From assembly GCF_002002885.1 (NCBI RefSeq), contig NZ_CP019510.1, positions 4,774,001 through 4,838,000 on the forward strand: DNA of 64,000 nt, given 5' to 3'. This DNA is from Janthinobacterium sp. LM6 (GTDB taxonomy: Bacteria; Pseudomonadota; Gammaproteobacteria; Burkholderiales; Burkholderiaceae_D). A model generated the notes under the pieces. The model did not search any database. It saw only the letters and a program-made list of their open reading frames with translations, and had not been told where the DNA came from. Position numbers and translations under genes: made by a program. This document shows, one piece after another, positions 26,212-34,990 of the stretch (position 1 is its first letter; the number at the start of each line of letters is the position of its first letter).

Positions 26212-26318
26212 TCCGGGAAACACTGCGCGCCCCCTGCCACCAGCGGGCCGGCGTCGCGCAGGTCGCTAACACACTGAAGGCATGGCCAGCGTGAACGGAA
26301 AACCGTGCGCGCATGACA

Positions 26319-26348
26319 AAAGGGCCACGTGTTGCCACGTGGCCCTTT
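26319..26348 (-). terminator. Terminator of tRNA-Asn copy 1
   Basis: A 13-bp perfect stem (AAAGGGCCACGTG 26319-26331 with CACGTGGCCCTTT 26336-26348) and a four-base loop. It is followed on the minus strand by TTTTG and starts 15 bases after the tRNA 3' end. Confidence 0.85.
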
Positions 26349-26362
26349 GCTGCTGCTTGTTC

Positions 26363-26438
26363 TGGCTCCCCGACCTGGACTCGAACCAGGGACCTGCGGA
26401 TTAACAGTCCGTCGCTCTACCAACTGAGCTATCAGGGA
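26363..26438 (-). tRNA. tRNA-Asn(GTT), copy 1
   Basis: A 76-base cloverleaf read on the minus strand: acceptor TCCCTGA pairs with TCGGGGA, D-arm AGCTCAGTTGGTAGAGC, anticodon loop CTGTTAA (anticodon GTT, codons AAC/AAU), T-arm GGTTCGAGTCC, encoded 3' CCA. Identical in sequence to the copies at 38801, 39417 and 39628. It has its own promoter (26450-26478) and terminator. Confidence 0.97.
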
Positions 26439-26449
26439 AAGGAGGCCGA

Positions 26450-26478
26450 ATTATATACGTCAAAATTTCCCATGTCCA
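26450..26478 (-). promoter_or_regulatory. Promoter of tRNA-Asn copy 1
   Basis: Minus strand: -35 TGGACA (26473-26478), a 17-base spacer and -10 TATAAT (26450-26455). The same layout with 17-base spacing recurs before the other three copies. Confidence 0.85.
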
Positions 26479-26706
26479 GTCGTTACGGCATGGTTGCTGC
26501 ATGACCAGCAAAACAGGCCGCCAGCGAGCCAGCCTCGCCGGATGGCTGCGCCCGTCTGCGCGGCGCCACGCAAGATAGTAGAATAGCCAGGCCTTGCCGA
26601 TATGGAAGGCGCACAACGGCATGCCGGCAACGGGGCGCAACCACGCCGCCGCGCGGACATGCGCTTGCAAGCTCACCTTGCCCCTGGCTTACTGCTCTCA
26701 CCCGAC

Positions 26707-27414
26707 ATGACAGAATCAAGCGCACCCCTGGTGGACAAACCCGGCAGCGGCGACAGCTCGGCGGAAATTGCCGAGCATATGGCGGCCGCCATCGTGGCGC
26801 GCCAATTGCCGCCCGGCACCCGGCTGCGCGAAGAAGCGCTATGCCGGCTGTATGGCGTCAGCCGCACCAAGATCCGCGCCGCCCTGCTCATTCTTTCAAA
26901 AGATAAACTGATCCGCATGGTGCCCGACAAGGGCGCCTTCGTCAGCCAGCCGACCGAGGCGGAGGCGCGCGACATCTTTGCCGCGCGGCGCGTCATCGAA
27001 GGGGCCCTGGCGCGCGAATTCGTCGCGCGGGCCAAGCCTGCCGACTACCGGATGCTGGAGCGCCACCTGAAGGCGGAACGCCTGGCGCTGGCGCAAGCGA
27101 CGCCGCTGCGTTCGCAACTGCTGGGCGACTTCCACGTCTTGCTGGCCGATATTGCCGGCAACGCCGTGCTGCGCGACATCGTGCGCGAACTGGTGGGCCG
27201 CAGCTCGCTCATCACCATGCTGTACCAGTCGGGCCACGCCGCCGCCTGCTCGTACGACGAACACGGCCGCTTTCTCGAGGCGGCGCGCAACGGCGACGCG
27301 GACCTGGCGGCGCGCCTGATGGTCGAGCACCTGTCGCACGTGGAAGCGGCCTTGCGCTTCGACGGCAGCGCCGGCGACGACAGGAAAGACCTGGTGGCCG
27401 CGCTGCTGATGTAA
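26707..27414 (+). CDS. GntR-family transcriptional regulator (FadR/FCD type)
   Basis: A 235-residue regulator. The N-terminal winged helix-turn-helix reads LREEALCRLYGVSRTKIRAA followed by LIRMVPDKGAFV. The C-terminal all-helical FCD ligand-binding domain includes FHVLLADIAGN and YDEHGRFLEAARNGD. I chose ATG 26707 (MTESSAPL); in-frame codons from 26602 run through a likely promoter region. It converges with a purine permease gene. Such GntR proteins often control nucleobase or amino-acid catabolism, but the target here is not shown. Confidence 0.88.
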   Translation: MTESSAPLVDKPGSGDSSAEIAEHMAAAIVARQLPPGTRLREEALCRLYGVSRTKIRAALLILSKDKLIRMVPDKGAFVSQPTEAEARDIFAARRVIEGALAREFVARAKPADYRMLERHLKAERLALAQATPLRSQLLGDFHVLLADIAGNAVLRDIVRELVGRSSLITMLYQSGHAAACSYDEHGRFLEAARNGDADLAARLMVEHLSHVEAALRFDGSAGDDRKDLVAALLM

Positions 27415-27430
27415 GCGGCGCCAAAAGCAA

Positions 27431-27461
27431 AAGGCCGCCCTGCTGATGCACGGGCGGCCTT
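27431..27461. terminator. Bidirectional terminator between GntR and permease genes
   Basis: A 10-bp perfect stem AAGGCCGCCC / GGGCGGCCTT with an 11-base loop lies in the 70-base gap between two convergent stops. A-rich sequence on its left gives a T-run for minus-strand transcripts. Confidence 0.75.
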
Positions 27462-27484
27462 GTCACTGCTTGCAGGCAAATTTG

Positions 27485-28783
27485 CTATTCGCCCAGGTAG
27501 ATAAACTTGAACAGGAAGATGGCAGCGATGATGTAAGCCACCACGGACACCTGCTTGCCCTTGCCCGTCAACAGTTTCAATACCGCATAGGTGATGAAGC
27601 CGAAGGCGACGCCGCTGGCCACGGAATACGTAAATGGCATCATCAAGGCCGTGATGGCGGCAGGAATGCTTTCCGTGCTGTCATCCCAGTCGATGAAAGT
27701 CAGTTCGCGCAGCATCAAACACGCCACGTACAGCAGCGCGGGCGCCGTCGCGTACGGCGGCACCGTGTGCGCCAGCGGGGCGAAGAACAGGCTGCCCAGG
27801 AACAACAATGCAACGGCCACGGCCGTCAAGCCCGTGCGGCCGCCCGCTTGCACACCGGCAGCGCTTTCCACGAAGGCCGTGGTGCTCGACGTACCCAGGC
27901 AGGCGCCGGCCGCGATCGCCGTGCTGTCGGCCAGCAAGGCCTTGTTCATGCGCTCCATCTTGCCGTCTTTCAACAAGCCGGCACGGTTGGCCACGCCCAT
28001 CAGGGTGCCCGTCGCATCGAATAATTCCACCAGGAAAAATACCAGCACCACGTTGACGATGCCGATCGACAGCGCGCCCATGATGTCGAGCTTGAACAAG
28101 GTCGGCTCGATGGCGGGCGGCGCCGAAACGATGCCGTTGAACTGGTTGCCGCCAAAGAAGAAGCTGGCGACGGTGATGGTGAGGATGCCGATCAGGATGG
28201 CGCCCGGCACTTTCAGGCGGTCCAGCGCGACGATGATGAAGAAGCCGAGGATGGCCAGGATGGGCGCCGCCTGGTGCAAGTCGCCCAGCGCGATGATGGT
28301 GGCCGGGTTCGACACGACCACGCCGGCGCTTTTCAGGGAAATGATCGCCAGGAACAAGCCGATACCGACGGTGATGGCCGTGCGCAGCGCGGGCGGAATG
28401 CTGTTGATGATCATTTCGCGCACCTTGAACAGGCTGACCAGGATAAACAGGCAGCCGGAAATGAAGACGGCGCCCAGCGCCACTTCCCAGCTCATGCCCA
28501 TGCCCTTGACCACCGTGTACGAAAAATACGCATTCAAGCCCATGCCCGGCGCCAGCGCGATCGGGTAGTTCGCGTACAGACCCATGATCAGGGTGCCGAT
28601 GGCGGCCGCCAGGCAGGTGGCAACAAAAACGGAGTCTTTCGGCATGCCCGCGTCGCCGAGGATGGACGGGTTGACGAAGATGATGTAGGCCATCGTCAGG
28701 AACGTGGTCAGGCCGGCCAGCAACTCCGTGCGCACATTGGTTCCGTTGTCCTTCAGTTTGAAATAGCGTTCCAGGAACTGCAT
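27485..28783 (-). CDS. NCS2-family purine permease (AzgA-like)
   Basis: A 432-residue inner-membrane protein with about 12-14 hydrophobic segments. The AzgA/PbuG branch of NCS2 (adenine/guanine/hypoxanthine-proton symport) is indicated by the N-terminal LLAGLTTFLTMAYIIFVNP, GMGLNAYFSYTVV and the internal STTAFVESAAGVQAGGRTGL, as I recall the family. Which purine is carried cannot be read from the sequence. No purine riboswitch was seen in the 71 bases upstream. It follows gtrA on the same strand. Confidence 0.9.
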   Translation of the reverse strand: MQFLERYFKLKDNGTNVRTELLAGLTTFLTMAYIIFVNPSILGDAGMPKDSVFVATCLAAAIGTLIMGLYANYPIALAPGMGLNAYFSYTVVKGMGMSWEVALGAVFISGCLFILVSLFKVREMIINSIPPALRTAITVGIGLFLAIISLKSAGVVVSNPATIIALGDLHQAAPILAILGFFIIVALDRLKVPGAILIGILTITVASFFFGGNQFNGIVSAPPAIEPTLFKLDIMGALSIGIVNVVLVFFLVELFDATGTLMGVANRAGLLKDGKMERMNKALLADSTAIAAGACLGTSSTTAFVESAAGVQAGGRTGLTAVAVALLFLGSLFFAPLAHTVPPYATAPALLYVACLMLRELTFIDWDDSTESIPAAITALMMPFTYSVASGVAFGFITYAVLKLLTGKGKQVSVVAYIIAAIFLFKFIYLGE

Positions 28784-28854
28784 GATTAACCCCTTGTTTT
28801 GGTAAAACCGGGCGCCTGCGTGTGGCCAGTGCGCCTCTTTTTATGACGAAATGA

Positions 28855-29256
28855 CTACTTTCCCGCTGCGCCGGCCGGCTTGAAGGCCCACCAGCGGCTG
28901 CCCGCGAAATTCCACACCAGCCCGATTCCCGTCGCCAGCACCTGCGCCAGCCAGTAATACCAGCCCAGCTGGTGTACCAGCAGCCACATCAGGCCCGTAT
29001 TGATGCACCAGCCGATGCCCAGCAGGGTGAAATACTTGCTGGCCGCCTCGCCATGGCCCTTGTCGCTCTTGAACGTGAAAAAGTAATTGAGGAGGTAGTT
29101 GACGACGGAACCGAGGATGTAGCCGATGCCGGACGCGGCGGCGGCGCTGATGCCGGCCCATTCCACGCCGCCCCACAGCACGCTGTATTGCACGGCCGTG
29201 CCGGAAGCGCCGACGGCGGCGAAACGCAAAAATTGGTGATGCAGGGAATGGGACAT
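28855..29256 (-). CDS. GtrA-family membrane protein
   Basis: A 133-residue protein with four membrane segments and the GtrA fold: FLRFAAVGASGTAVQYSVLW at the start, then GSVVNYLLNYFFTFKS and the final WNFAGSRWWAFKP. GtrA proteins are proposed flippases for lipid-linked sugars used in cell-surface glycosylation. ATG 29256 has only a weak purine-rich site. No glycosyltransferase is adjacent, so the lipid sugar is unknown. Confidence 0.85.
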   Translation of the reverse strand: MSHSLHHQFLRFAAVGASGTAVQYSVLWGGVEWAGISAAAASGIGYILGSVVNYLLNYFFTFKSDKGHGEAASKYFTLLGIGWCINTGLMWLLVHQLGWYYWLAQVLATGIGLVWNFAGSRWWAFKPAGAAGK

Positions 29257-29306
29257 TGTCAATTTTCAAATAAGACGAAAACAATTGCCGGGATCGGGCC
29301 AGAATA

Positions 29307-29338
29307 AAAAATGGCTACGATTGCTCGTAACCATTTTT
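29307..29338 (-). terminator. Terminator of the dehydrogenase operon
   Basis: AAAAATGGCTACGA and TCGTAACCATTTTT form a 14-bp stem with one mismatch and a TTGC loop, with A/T tails on both sides. It lies 69 bases after the cytochrome c stop, upstream of gtrA. Confidence 0.8.
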
Positions 29339-29407
29339 CAGCCTGCATTTTACTGCAAGTTGCGCCCAACGTTCATATTCGCCGCCGATACTCCACGACT
29401 CCGACGC

Positions 29408-30886
29408 CTATTTCTTGACCTGGCGGCGCCGGCGCAGCCACACGCACAGCGCGATCAGCAGCAAGATGCCCACGATGCCGCCCGGCAGCATGAACGGTTG
29501 TGCCCGCGCCAGCACGGGTTTCTCGCCGCCGCTGCGCGCCTGCGCCACGTAGGCGGGCGTGACGGACACTTCCGGGTTGCCGTACTGCTTCAGCACGTAA
29601 TTGGCGATCGAAGCGATCTGCTCGTCCGTCAACGGTTGCACATACGAACGCTGGTCGAAACGGGGCATGAACGCTTCGTGCTCTTCCCCTTCGATCTTGC
29701 GCTCGACGCCAAACAACATGGCCGAGACCAGGTTGGCCGGCGTGCTGCCGCCCGTCGCCGTGTTATGGAACAGGGCCGGATAGCTTTGGCCCGTGCTGCC
29801 GGCACCGCTGGCCGAATGGCAACTGGCGCAATAGCCGGAAAACAGGATTGCGCCGCTGTTGAGCGAATGGCGCTCGGTGGCACTGGCCATGCCGCGCAGC
29901 AGCGGCTCTTCGCTGGCGGCGCTGCCATGGCTGAAGGCAGCTTGCGTCTGCCCCGGCGCGCGCACGGGCGGCACCGTGCGCAGCCAGGCGACGATGGCGG
30001 CAACGTCGTCGTCGCGCAGGAATTGCAGGCTGTTCTGGATGGCTTCGGCCATGCCGCCCGCCGCCTGCCCCTTGCCTTCCACGTGGCCCGTCTTCAGGTA
30101 AGCCGCGAGTTCCGCATCCGTCCACGCGCCGATGCCGCTGACCTTGTCGGACGTGATGTTGGGCGCATGCCAGGAACCGAGCGAGGCGCCCGCCAGGGTC
30201 TGGCTGCCGATTTCCGCCATCAGCGCGTTGCGCGGCGTATGGCAGGCGCTGCAGTGCGCCAGGCCTTCGGCCAGGTAGGCGCCGCGGTTGATCTGCGCGC
30301 TTCTCGTGGGGTCCGGCACGAAGCGCTTGTTGTCGAGGAACAAGGTATTCCAGCCCAGCATGGACAGGCGCACATTGAACGGGAATGGCAAGGCCGTCTG
30401 GCGCGCCGGCGCGTCGACGGGTTGAACGGCCTGCATGAAGTAGTAATACAGGTCGCCCACGTCCGCATCCGTCAGCTGCGCATAGCTGGTGTAGGGCATG
30501 GCGGGATACAGATGGCTGCCGTCGGCGCGCACGCCTTCGCGCAGCGCGCGCGCAAAGTCGGCTTCCGTGTAGCGGCCGATGCCGCCTTGTTTCGACGGCG
30601 TGATATTCGTCGCGTAAATCGTGCCCAGGGGCGAATCGATGGCGTAGCCGCCCGCGTACGGCTTGCCGCCCGCGGCCGTATGGCAAGCCATGCAGTCGGC
30701 CGCGATGGCCAGGTAGCGGCCCCGCTCGAGACGCGCATCGGGCTTGGCGGCTGTGCTTGCGGCAGGCGCGGCAGGACGGTCCGGCGTCAGCGTGACGGGC
30801 GGCGCCGGTGGCACAGGTGGTAAAGCACGCGCGGCCAGCGGCAAGCCGGCCGCCAGGGTCAGACTCAGCAATAACCGGCGCATCAT
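29408..30886 (-). CDS. Triheme cytochrome c subunit of membrane-bound dehydrogenase
   Basis: A 492-residue exported protein: signal peptide (LLLSLTLAAGLPLAARA), three cytochrome c domains with heme motifs CMACH, CSACH and CASCH, and a C-terminal membrane anchor (GGIVGILLLIALCVWL) ending in RRRRQVKK. This is the layout of the cytochrome subunit of membrane-bound gluconate, 2-ketogluconate, sorbitol and alcohol dehydrogenases, which pass electrons to ubiquinone. The start ATG 30886 overlaps the stop of the flavoprotein gene (ATGA), so the subunits are coupled. Third gene of the operon. Confidence 0.92.
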   Translation of the reverse strand: MMRRLLLSLTLAAGLPLAARALPPVPPAPPVTLTPDRPAAPAASTAAKPDARLERGRYLAIAADCMACHTAAGGKPYAGGYAIDSPLGTIYATNITPSKQGGIGRYTEADFARALREGVRADGSHLYPAMPYTSYAQLTDADVGDLYYYFMQAVQPVDAPARQTALPFPFNVRLSMLGWNTLFLDNKRFVPDPTRSAQINRGAYLAEGLAHCSACHTPRNALMAEIGSQTLAGASLGSWHAPNITSDKVSGIGAWTDAELAAYLKTGHVEGKGQAAGGMAEAIQNSLQFLRDDDVAAIVAWLRTVPPVRAPGQTQAAFSHGSAASEEPLLRGMASATERHSLNSGAILFSGYCASCHSASGAGSTGQSYPALFHNTATGGSTPANLVSAMLFGVERKIEGEEHEAFMPRFDQRSYVQPLTDEQIASIANYVLKQYGNPEVSVTPAYVAQARSGGEKPVLARAQPFMLPGGIVGILLLIALCVWLRRRRQVKK

Positions 30887-32541
30887 GCTGCCTCCCTTGC
30901 CAGGGTGCGGGCGATGTCGTCGGCCGCGCGCAAACCGAGCGCAGCCATGCTCAGGGTCGTGTTGACGACGCTGGCCGACGGCATGGCGCCGCCGCCCGGC
31001 AGCCACAGGTTGGCGTGGTCGTGGGCGCGGCAATTGCCGTCGACCACGGAGTCAAGACGGTTGCTGCCCATGATGACGCCGCCCATGATGTGGTTATTCG
31101 CGTTCAGGCTGTCGGTGATATGGAATTCCACGGCGCCGAACAGCTTGCCGATGTGTTCGAGCTGCGCATGCGCGGCCTTCGCGCCGTCGCGCACGTAGTC
31201 GCCCACGTCATAGTAGATGTCGGGACAGGCCAGGCCCAGCGGGTCCTTGCGCGTCTTGCTCAAGGTCAAACGGTTGTGCGCTTCGGGCAAGGGTTCCAGG
31301 CTGATCGACAGATCCACGCCGAACGCGGCGCGGCGGCGGATCTCGTCATCGAGGTCCTTGCCCACCAGGCCCAGCTTCAACGACTGCTGCGTAGCAGGTC
31401 CCACGCGGGTGATATTGTTCAAGATCATCTTGTTCGCCGAATACTGCGACCGGAAGGCGCCGTCGCGCGGTCCCACCAGGCAGCTGCTCTGCGCCGGGCC
31501 GCGGCCCGTCCAGATCGGCTCATTGGCGAGGAAGGTACAGTGGAAACCGGAATGGTCCATCATGTTGCGGCCGACTTGATCCGAACTGTTGGCGATGCCG
31601 TTCGGATTATTCTGGTTGGCCGCCAGCAACAGCAAGCGGGGCGTTTCGATGCCATTGCAGGCAATCACGAAGGCCTTGCCGGTCGCCATATGCGACTGTT
31701 TCTTGGCGTCATACCAGTGCACGGCCGTCACGCGGTTGTTGTGGTCCGTGTCGATGCGGTAGACGACGGCCTCGGCCAGCACGCCAGCGCCCTTCAGCTC
31801 GGCACGTTCCACGTGGTGAATGCCGTTGTACATGGCGCCGATGGGGCAGATCGGCTGGCAATTATTGTTGCCGCAGCACGTGGGACGGCCCTGCCATGGG
31901 CGCGTCGAGCGGCCTTGCGGGATCGGCACGGAACGGTAGCCGTGCGGGTTGACCACTTCGGCGAAGCGCTTGTCGCCATAGCCCCAGGGCACCATATCCA
32001 TCGGATACGGCGCGCTGCGCTCGCTGGGCGACTGCAGCGCGGGATCGTTGGGGCCGGCCACGCCCATTTCCTGCTCGGCGCGGCAATAGTACGGTTCCAG
32101 CTCATCGTAGGAAATGGCCCAGTCGCGCCCTACCCCGTAATCGCTTTTCATGCGCATGTCGGACGGCAAATGGCGCCAGCACGACGCGGCCCAGTGCCAG
32201 GTCGTGCCGCCCACCGTGCGCAGGTAGCCCTGCTGGAAACTGCTGCCGCTGGGCCCGGACAATTCCACATAGTTGTTTTTTGGAAAATACAGCGGCGCGG
32301 GCGCGTTGTCCGCCTGCGGATACAGGCCCTGGAAGTCGGAACCGACACGGTTCTCGAACGGCATGTTGCGCCAGTTTTCCACGGCTTGGCCCCGCTCGAT
32401 GCGCAAGCCCGCTTCCAGCATGATCACGGAGTGACCCTGTGCGGCCAGCTGGTCGGCCATCATGGCGCCGACGACGCCGGTCCCGACGATGACGACATCG
32501 GCGACGACGTCGCCATTACTCTTAAATTGGGGTGATTTCAT
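30883..32541 (-). CDS. GMC-family FAD-dependent dehydrogenase large subunit
   Basis: A 552-residue GMC oxidoreductase. The N-terminal dinucleotide fold is VVIVGTGVVGAMMADQLAAQ near residues 16-35. A cysteine-rich patch lies in CCGNNNCQPICPIGAMYNG, and the GMC C-terminal signature is around NANNHIMGGVIMG with LPGGGAMPSASVVNTT. This matches the catalytic subunit of membrane-bound sugar/alcohol (gluconate-type) dehydrogenases that oxidise substrates in the periplasm. The substrate cannot be named from sequence. Its ends overlap both neighbours by four bases. Confidence 0.92.
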   Translation of the reverse strand: MKSPQFKSNGDVVADVVIVGTGVVGAMMADQLAAQGHSVIMLEAGLRIERGQAVENWRNMPFENRVGSDFQGLYPQADNAPAPLYFPKNNYVELSGPSGSSFQQGYLRTVGGTTWHWAASCWRHLPSDMRMKSDYGVGRDWAISYDELEPYYCRAEQEMGVAGPNDPALQSPSERSAPYPMDMVPWGYGDKRFAEVVNPHGYRSVPIPQGRSTRPWQGRPTCCGNNNCQPICPIGAMYNGIHHVERAELKGAGVLAEAVVYRIDTDHNNRVTAVHWYDAKKQSHMATGKAFVIACNGIETPRLLLLAANQNNPNGIANSSDQVGRNMMDHSGFHCTFLANEPIWTGRGPAQSSCLVGPRDGAFRSQYSANKMILNNITRVGPATQQSLKLGLVGKDLDDEIRRRAAFGVDLSISLEPLPEAHNRLTLSKTRKDPLGLACPDIYYDVGDYVRDGAKAAHAQLEHIGKLFGAVEFHITDSLNANNHIMGGVIMGSNRLDSVVDGNCRAHDHANLWLPGGGAMPSASVVNTTLSMAALGLRAADDIARTLAREAA

Positions 32542-33197
32542 TTTGCTTGCTTGCCTTTGGTTTCGGGAGTGCCGGTGGTAGCCGGGGCCGGTACGGGTTT
32601 TGGCGCCACGGGCGCGGAGACGCCCACGGCCGGCGGCGCCTTCAGCCACCACAGGGGGCCGTAATTGCAGTAAGTCGGCACGACCTGGCCATCGGCCACC
32701 GTGCGGTACATCAACGCTTCCGCATACGCGACGACGATGGACTTCGTGCCCTGCGCGGGATGGCCGGCGACAGTGCCCGTGTACCAGGCGGCAACGATGG
32801 CCAGCGCCAGCTCGCGCAGGCTGGCGTCCGCGGCACTGGCGGCCGCCAGCAGGGCCTTGGCTTCCTGGCCCGTGACGAGCAGCGCGCCCAGCCGTGGCAA
32901 CTGCTCGGCGAAGCCGGGCACGTTGCTGCGCATGGCTTGCTCGATGCGCGCCGCCGTCGCGGCGGACAGGTCGCGGTGGCCCGTGATCGTTTGCGACAAG
33001 GTGTAGAACAGCATGGTGGCGGGCGCCAGGCCGGGCGCCGGAGCGCTGGCCGGCGCCTGCATGGCGGCCGACAGGGGATTGCTCCAGAAACCGGCCTGCG
33101 CCAGCAGGGCAGCCAGGCCGATCAGGGCGTGGCGGCGGCTGATGCGAGGAAGGGATGAAACGGATGTTGCAGATGGTTCAGTGCCTGGATGGTTCAT
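32538..33197 (-). CDS. Tat-exported small subunit of the membrane-bound dehydrogenase
   Basis: A 219-residue protein that starts the operon. The N-terminus has a twin-arginine signal (RISRRHALIGLAALLA), which would carry the folded flavoprotein complex across the membrane. The core matches the sorbitol-dehydrogenase small-subunit family: MLFYTLSQTITGHRDLS and AWYTGTV...YAEALMYRTVADGQVVPTYC. The C-terminus is Pro/Ala-rich. Its stop overlaps the large-subunit start (ATGA). Expression is probably governed by the promoter and palindrome at 33264-33309. Confidence 0.88.
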   Translation of the reverse strand: MNHPGTEPSATSVSSLPRISRRHALIGLAALLAQAGFWSNPLSAAMQAPASAPAPGLAPATMLFYTLSQTITGHRDLSAATAARIEQAMRSNVPGFAEQLPRLGALLVTGQEAKALLAAASAADASLRELALAIVAAWYTGTVAGHPAQGTKSIVVAYAEALMYRTVADGQVVPTYCNYGPLWWLKAPPAVGVSAPVAPKPVPAPATTGTPETKGKQAK

Positions 33198-33263
33198 GAG
33201 ACTCCCGCAAGACTTGTTATTTTATTGACTTCGATGATTGCGCCACATTGCATTTGCGCATAG

Positions 33264-33279
33264 ATGGAACCGGTTCCAT
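33264..33279. promoter_or_regulatory. LacI-family-type operator palindrome
   Basis: ATGGAACCGGTTCCAT is a perfect 16-bp palindrome with the central CG typical of LacI/GalR-family operators. It abuts the -10 of the promoter at 33280-33309, as expected for a repressor covering the start point. No LacI-family gene is in the window. Confidence 0.7.
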
Positions 33280-33309
33280 ATTATCCTACAGAAGTAAATA
33301 GTCTGCCAA
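33280..33309 (-). promoter_or_regulatory. Sigma-70 promoter of the dehydrogenase operon
   Basis: Minus strand: -35 TTGGCA (33304-33309), an 18-base spacer and -10 GATAAT (33280-33285), about 85 bases upstream of the small-subunit start, with the palindromic operator directly downstream. Confidence 0.6.
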
Positions 33310-33319
33310 TGTAGTACTA

Positions 33320-34336
33320 CTACTGAGACTCTGCCCTGGGCAATTCCGGTATGGATTCAGGCATTCTGCGCAGGCAAAACGCCAGTCCCGGCTGGCTGCC
33401 CAGGCGGTAATGAAAATCGAGCACGCTGCCGCCAGCCAGGGCAGGCTTGCCCGGCAAGGCCAGGGGCAGGTTCAGGCTGCACTCATGGTCGCCCAGGACG
33501 ATGTCGCCATGCACGCGGATGCGCGTCAGCAATCGCGGCGCCTGCTCCAGCACGTCGGGCAGGCGGATGCTGGCGGCCGGCAAGCTGTCGCCCCCTTCGT
33601 CCTGCCAGGCGCGCAAGGCATCCGCATCGAGGGTAAACACGCGGCCCCAGTCGGTGCACGGCGCATCCGGCGCGCGCCGGTCCAGGCCCAGATGCACGGT
33701 GACGGCCGCCGGCAGCAGCGTCGCCGCGGGCGCTTGCGCGTGCAGATTGCGCAGGATGGCCACCTGCGGCTCCTTGCCCAGCGCCGTATTCATGGTTTCG
33801 CTGACGATCACGTCCGGCATGGCACCGGCAGGAATGCGCAAGGCGGCCGCGTCGGCGCAAAGGTAGTCGGCGACGTGGCTGCCCAGGCCCAGGGCTGCGA
33901 TCAGGTCGCGCGCATACGCCAGGGTCTCGGCGTGCACGTCGAGGATGGAAAACTGCACCAACTCCGCATCCAGCACGGCCATCACCGGCAAGGCCAGCAG
34001 GGCGAACGGACCGCAACCCGCATACAGCACGCGCACGGGCCGCCCGCCGCCCACGTCCAGGCGCTCGCGCACGGCCAGCGCCAGGCCCTGGATGAAGGCG
34101 GCGCTGCGGTACGGCTCGCGCGCACACAGCCCCGCCTGCACGGGCGAGATGGCCCAGCCGCTGGGCAGGAAACTTTCGCCATCGCGCAAGCCGTCCTGCC
34201 GCTCCATGGACAGGCGCGAATGGCGCTCGACGAGCTGGCGCAGCTGCACCGTTTCGCCGACCAGGCTGGCCAGGGAGCGCTGCGGATCGCACAGCGCGGC
34301 CGCAATGGCGGCCAGTTCCGCGCGCGCCGGATTCAT
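33320..34336 (-). CDS. Methyltransferase-like protein (class I SAM fold, PRMT-like motif)
   Basis: A 338-residue cytoplasmic protein. The SAM-site-like motif is VRVLYAGCGPFALLALPV near residues 100-117, followed by an acidic strand end (FSILDVHAET). PDVIVSETMNTALG resembles the double-Glu region of protein arginine methyltransferases, but with only part of it. The C-terminal half is beta-rich. I chose ATG 34336 (MNPARAEL), which has GGAG upstream; longer in-frame starts run through the divergent gene's leader. It is divergent from the GNAT/hydroxylase/sulfotransferase genes by 147 bases and probably acts with them. Substrate unknown. Confidence 0.7.
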   Translation of the reverse strand: MNPARAELAAIAAALCDPQRSLASLVGETVQLRQLVERHSRLSMERQDGLRDGESFLPSGWAISPVQAGLCAREPYRSAAFIQGLALAVRERLDVGGGRPVRVLYAGCGPFALLALPVMAVLDAELVQFSILDVHAETLAYARDLIAALGLGSHVADYLCADAAALRIPAGAMPDVIVSETMNTALGKEPQVAILRNLHAQAPAATLLPAAVTVHLGLDRRAPDAPCTDWGRVFTLDADALRAWQDEGGDSLPAASIRLPDVLEQAPRLLTRIRVHGDIVLGDHECSLNLPLALPGKPALAGGSVLDFHYRLGSQPGLAFCLRRMPESIPELPRAESQ

Positions 34337-34483
34337 GCGCGGCTCCATGGAAAATGCGGGATAAAGACAGAATGCATGGCGGCTTCCTTGAAATGATTGC
34401 AAGTACGCGGAAAAATTGGCAGCATAGCAAATAAGTACATGCCTGCGCATTTGCCGCCATCGCAACCACCTACCGGAGCACCG

Positions 34484-34990
34484 ATGCACGCCTTGCCGTT
34501 TTCCGCCCTCGCCAGCCTGCCCGCCCCCTACCAGTTGCGCGTCCAGCGCGACGACGACGAGGGCTTTGCCGCCGCACTGTACGGTTCCACGCGCGACGAC
34601 TTGCGCCAGATGCCGGCCGCGCCCGCCGTCATCGAACAGCTGATCGCCATGCAGCAGCGCATGCAAAGCCACGGCTATCGCCAGGCGTATCCGCACGCCG
34701 TGTACCTGGTGCTGCAGCACGGCGACACGCCCATCGGCCGCCTGATCCTGGAGCGCCGGAATCAGGTGCTGCACCTGGTCGACATCGCCATCCTGCCCGC
34801 CGCGCAAGGCCAGGGCGCCGGCAGCGCCGTGCTGCGCGGCCTGCAGGCGCAAGCCGCTGCGGAGCAATGGCAGATCCACCTTGCCGTCAACAAGGGCAAC
34901 GCCGCCGCGCGCGCACTGTACCAGCGGCTGGGCTTTCGCCTGCGCGGGGAAAACGAGGTGCAGGAGCAACTGGAATGGAGCGCGCCATAG
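34484..34990 (+). CDS. GNAT-family N-acetyltransferase
   Basis: A 168-residue acetyltransferase. The GNAT core reads LHLVDIAILPAAQGQGAGSA (acetyl-CoA loop Q-x-x-G-x-G/A) and NKGNAAARALYQRLGF. ATG 34484 has CGGAG upstream. It is first of three overlapping plus-strand genes: its end overlaps the hydroxylase gene by 16 bases. Many GNATs modify small molecules or protein N-termini; here the partner genes suggest tailoring of a peptide or protein. Confidence 0.88.
   Translation: MHALPFSALASLPAPYQLRVQRDDDEGFAAALYGSTRDDLRQMPAAPAVIEQLIAMQQRMQSHGYRQAYPHAVYLVLQHGDTPIGRLILERRNQVLHLVDIAILPAAQGQGAGSAVLRGLQAQAAAEQWQIHLAVNKGNAAARALYQRLGFRLRGENEVQEQLEWSAP

Noticed and set aside
28784..28854. Purine riboswitch ahead of the NCS2 permease gene
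   Set aside because: The gap is too short and shows no conserved three-way junction sequence.
33320..34969. A longer 549-codon version of the methyltransferase-like gene
   Set aside because: The extension is antisense to the GNAT gene and lacks family character; the start with a ribosome site is ATG 34336.
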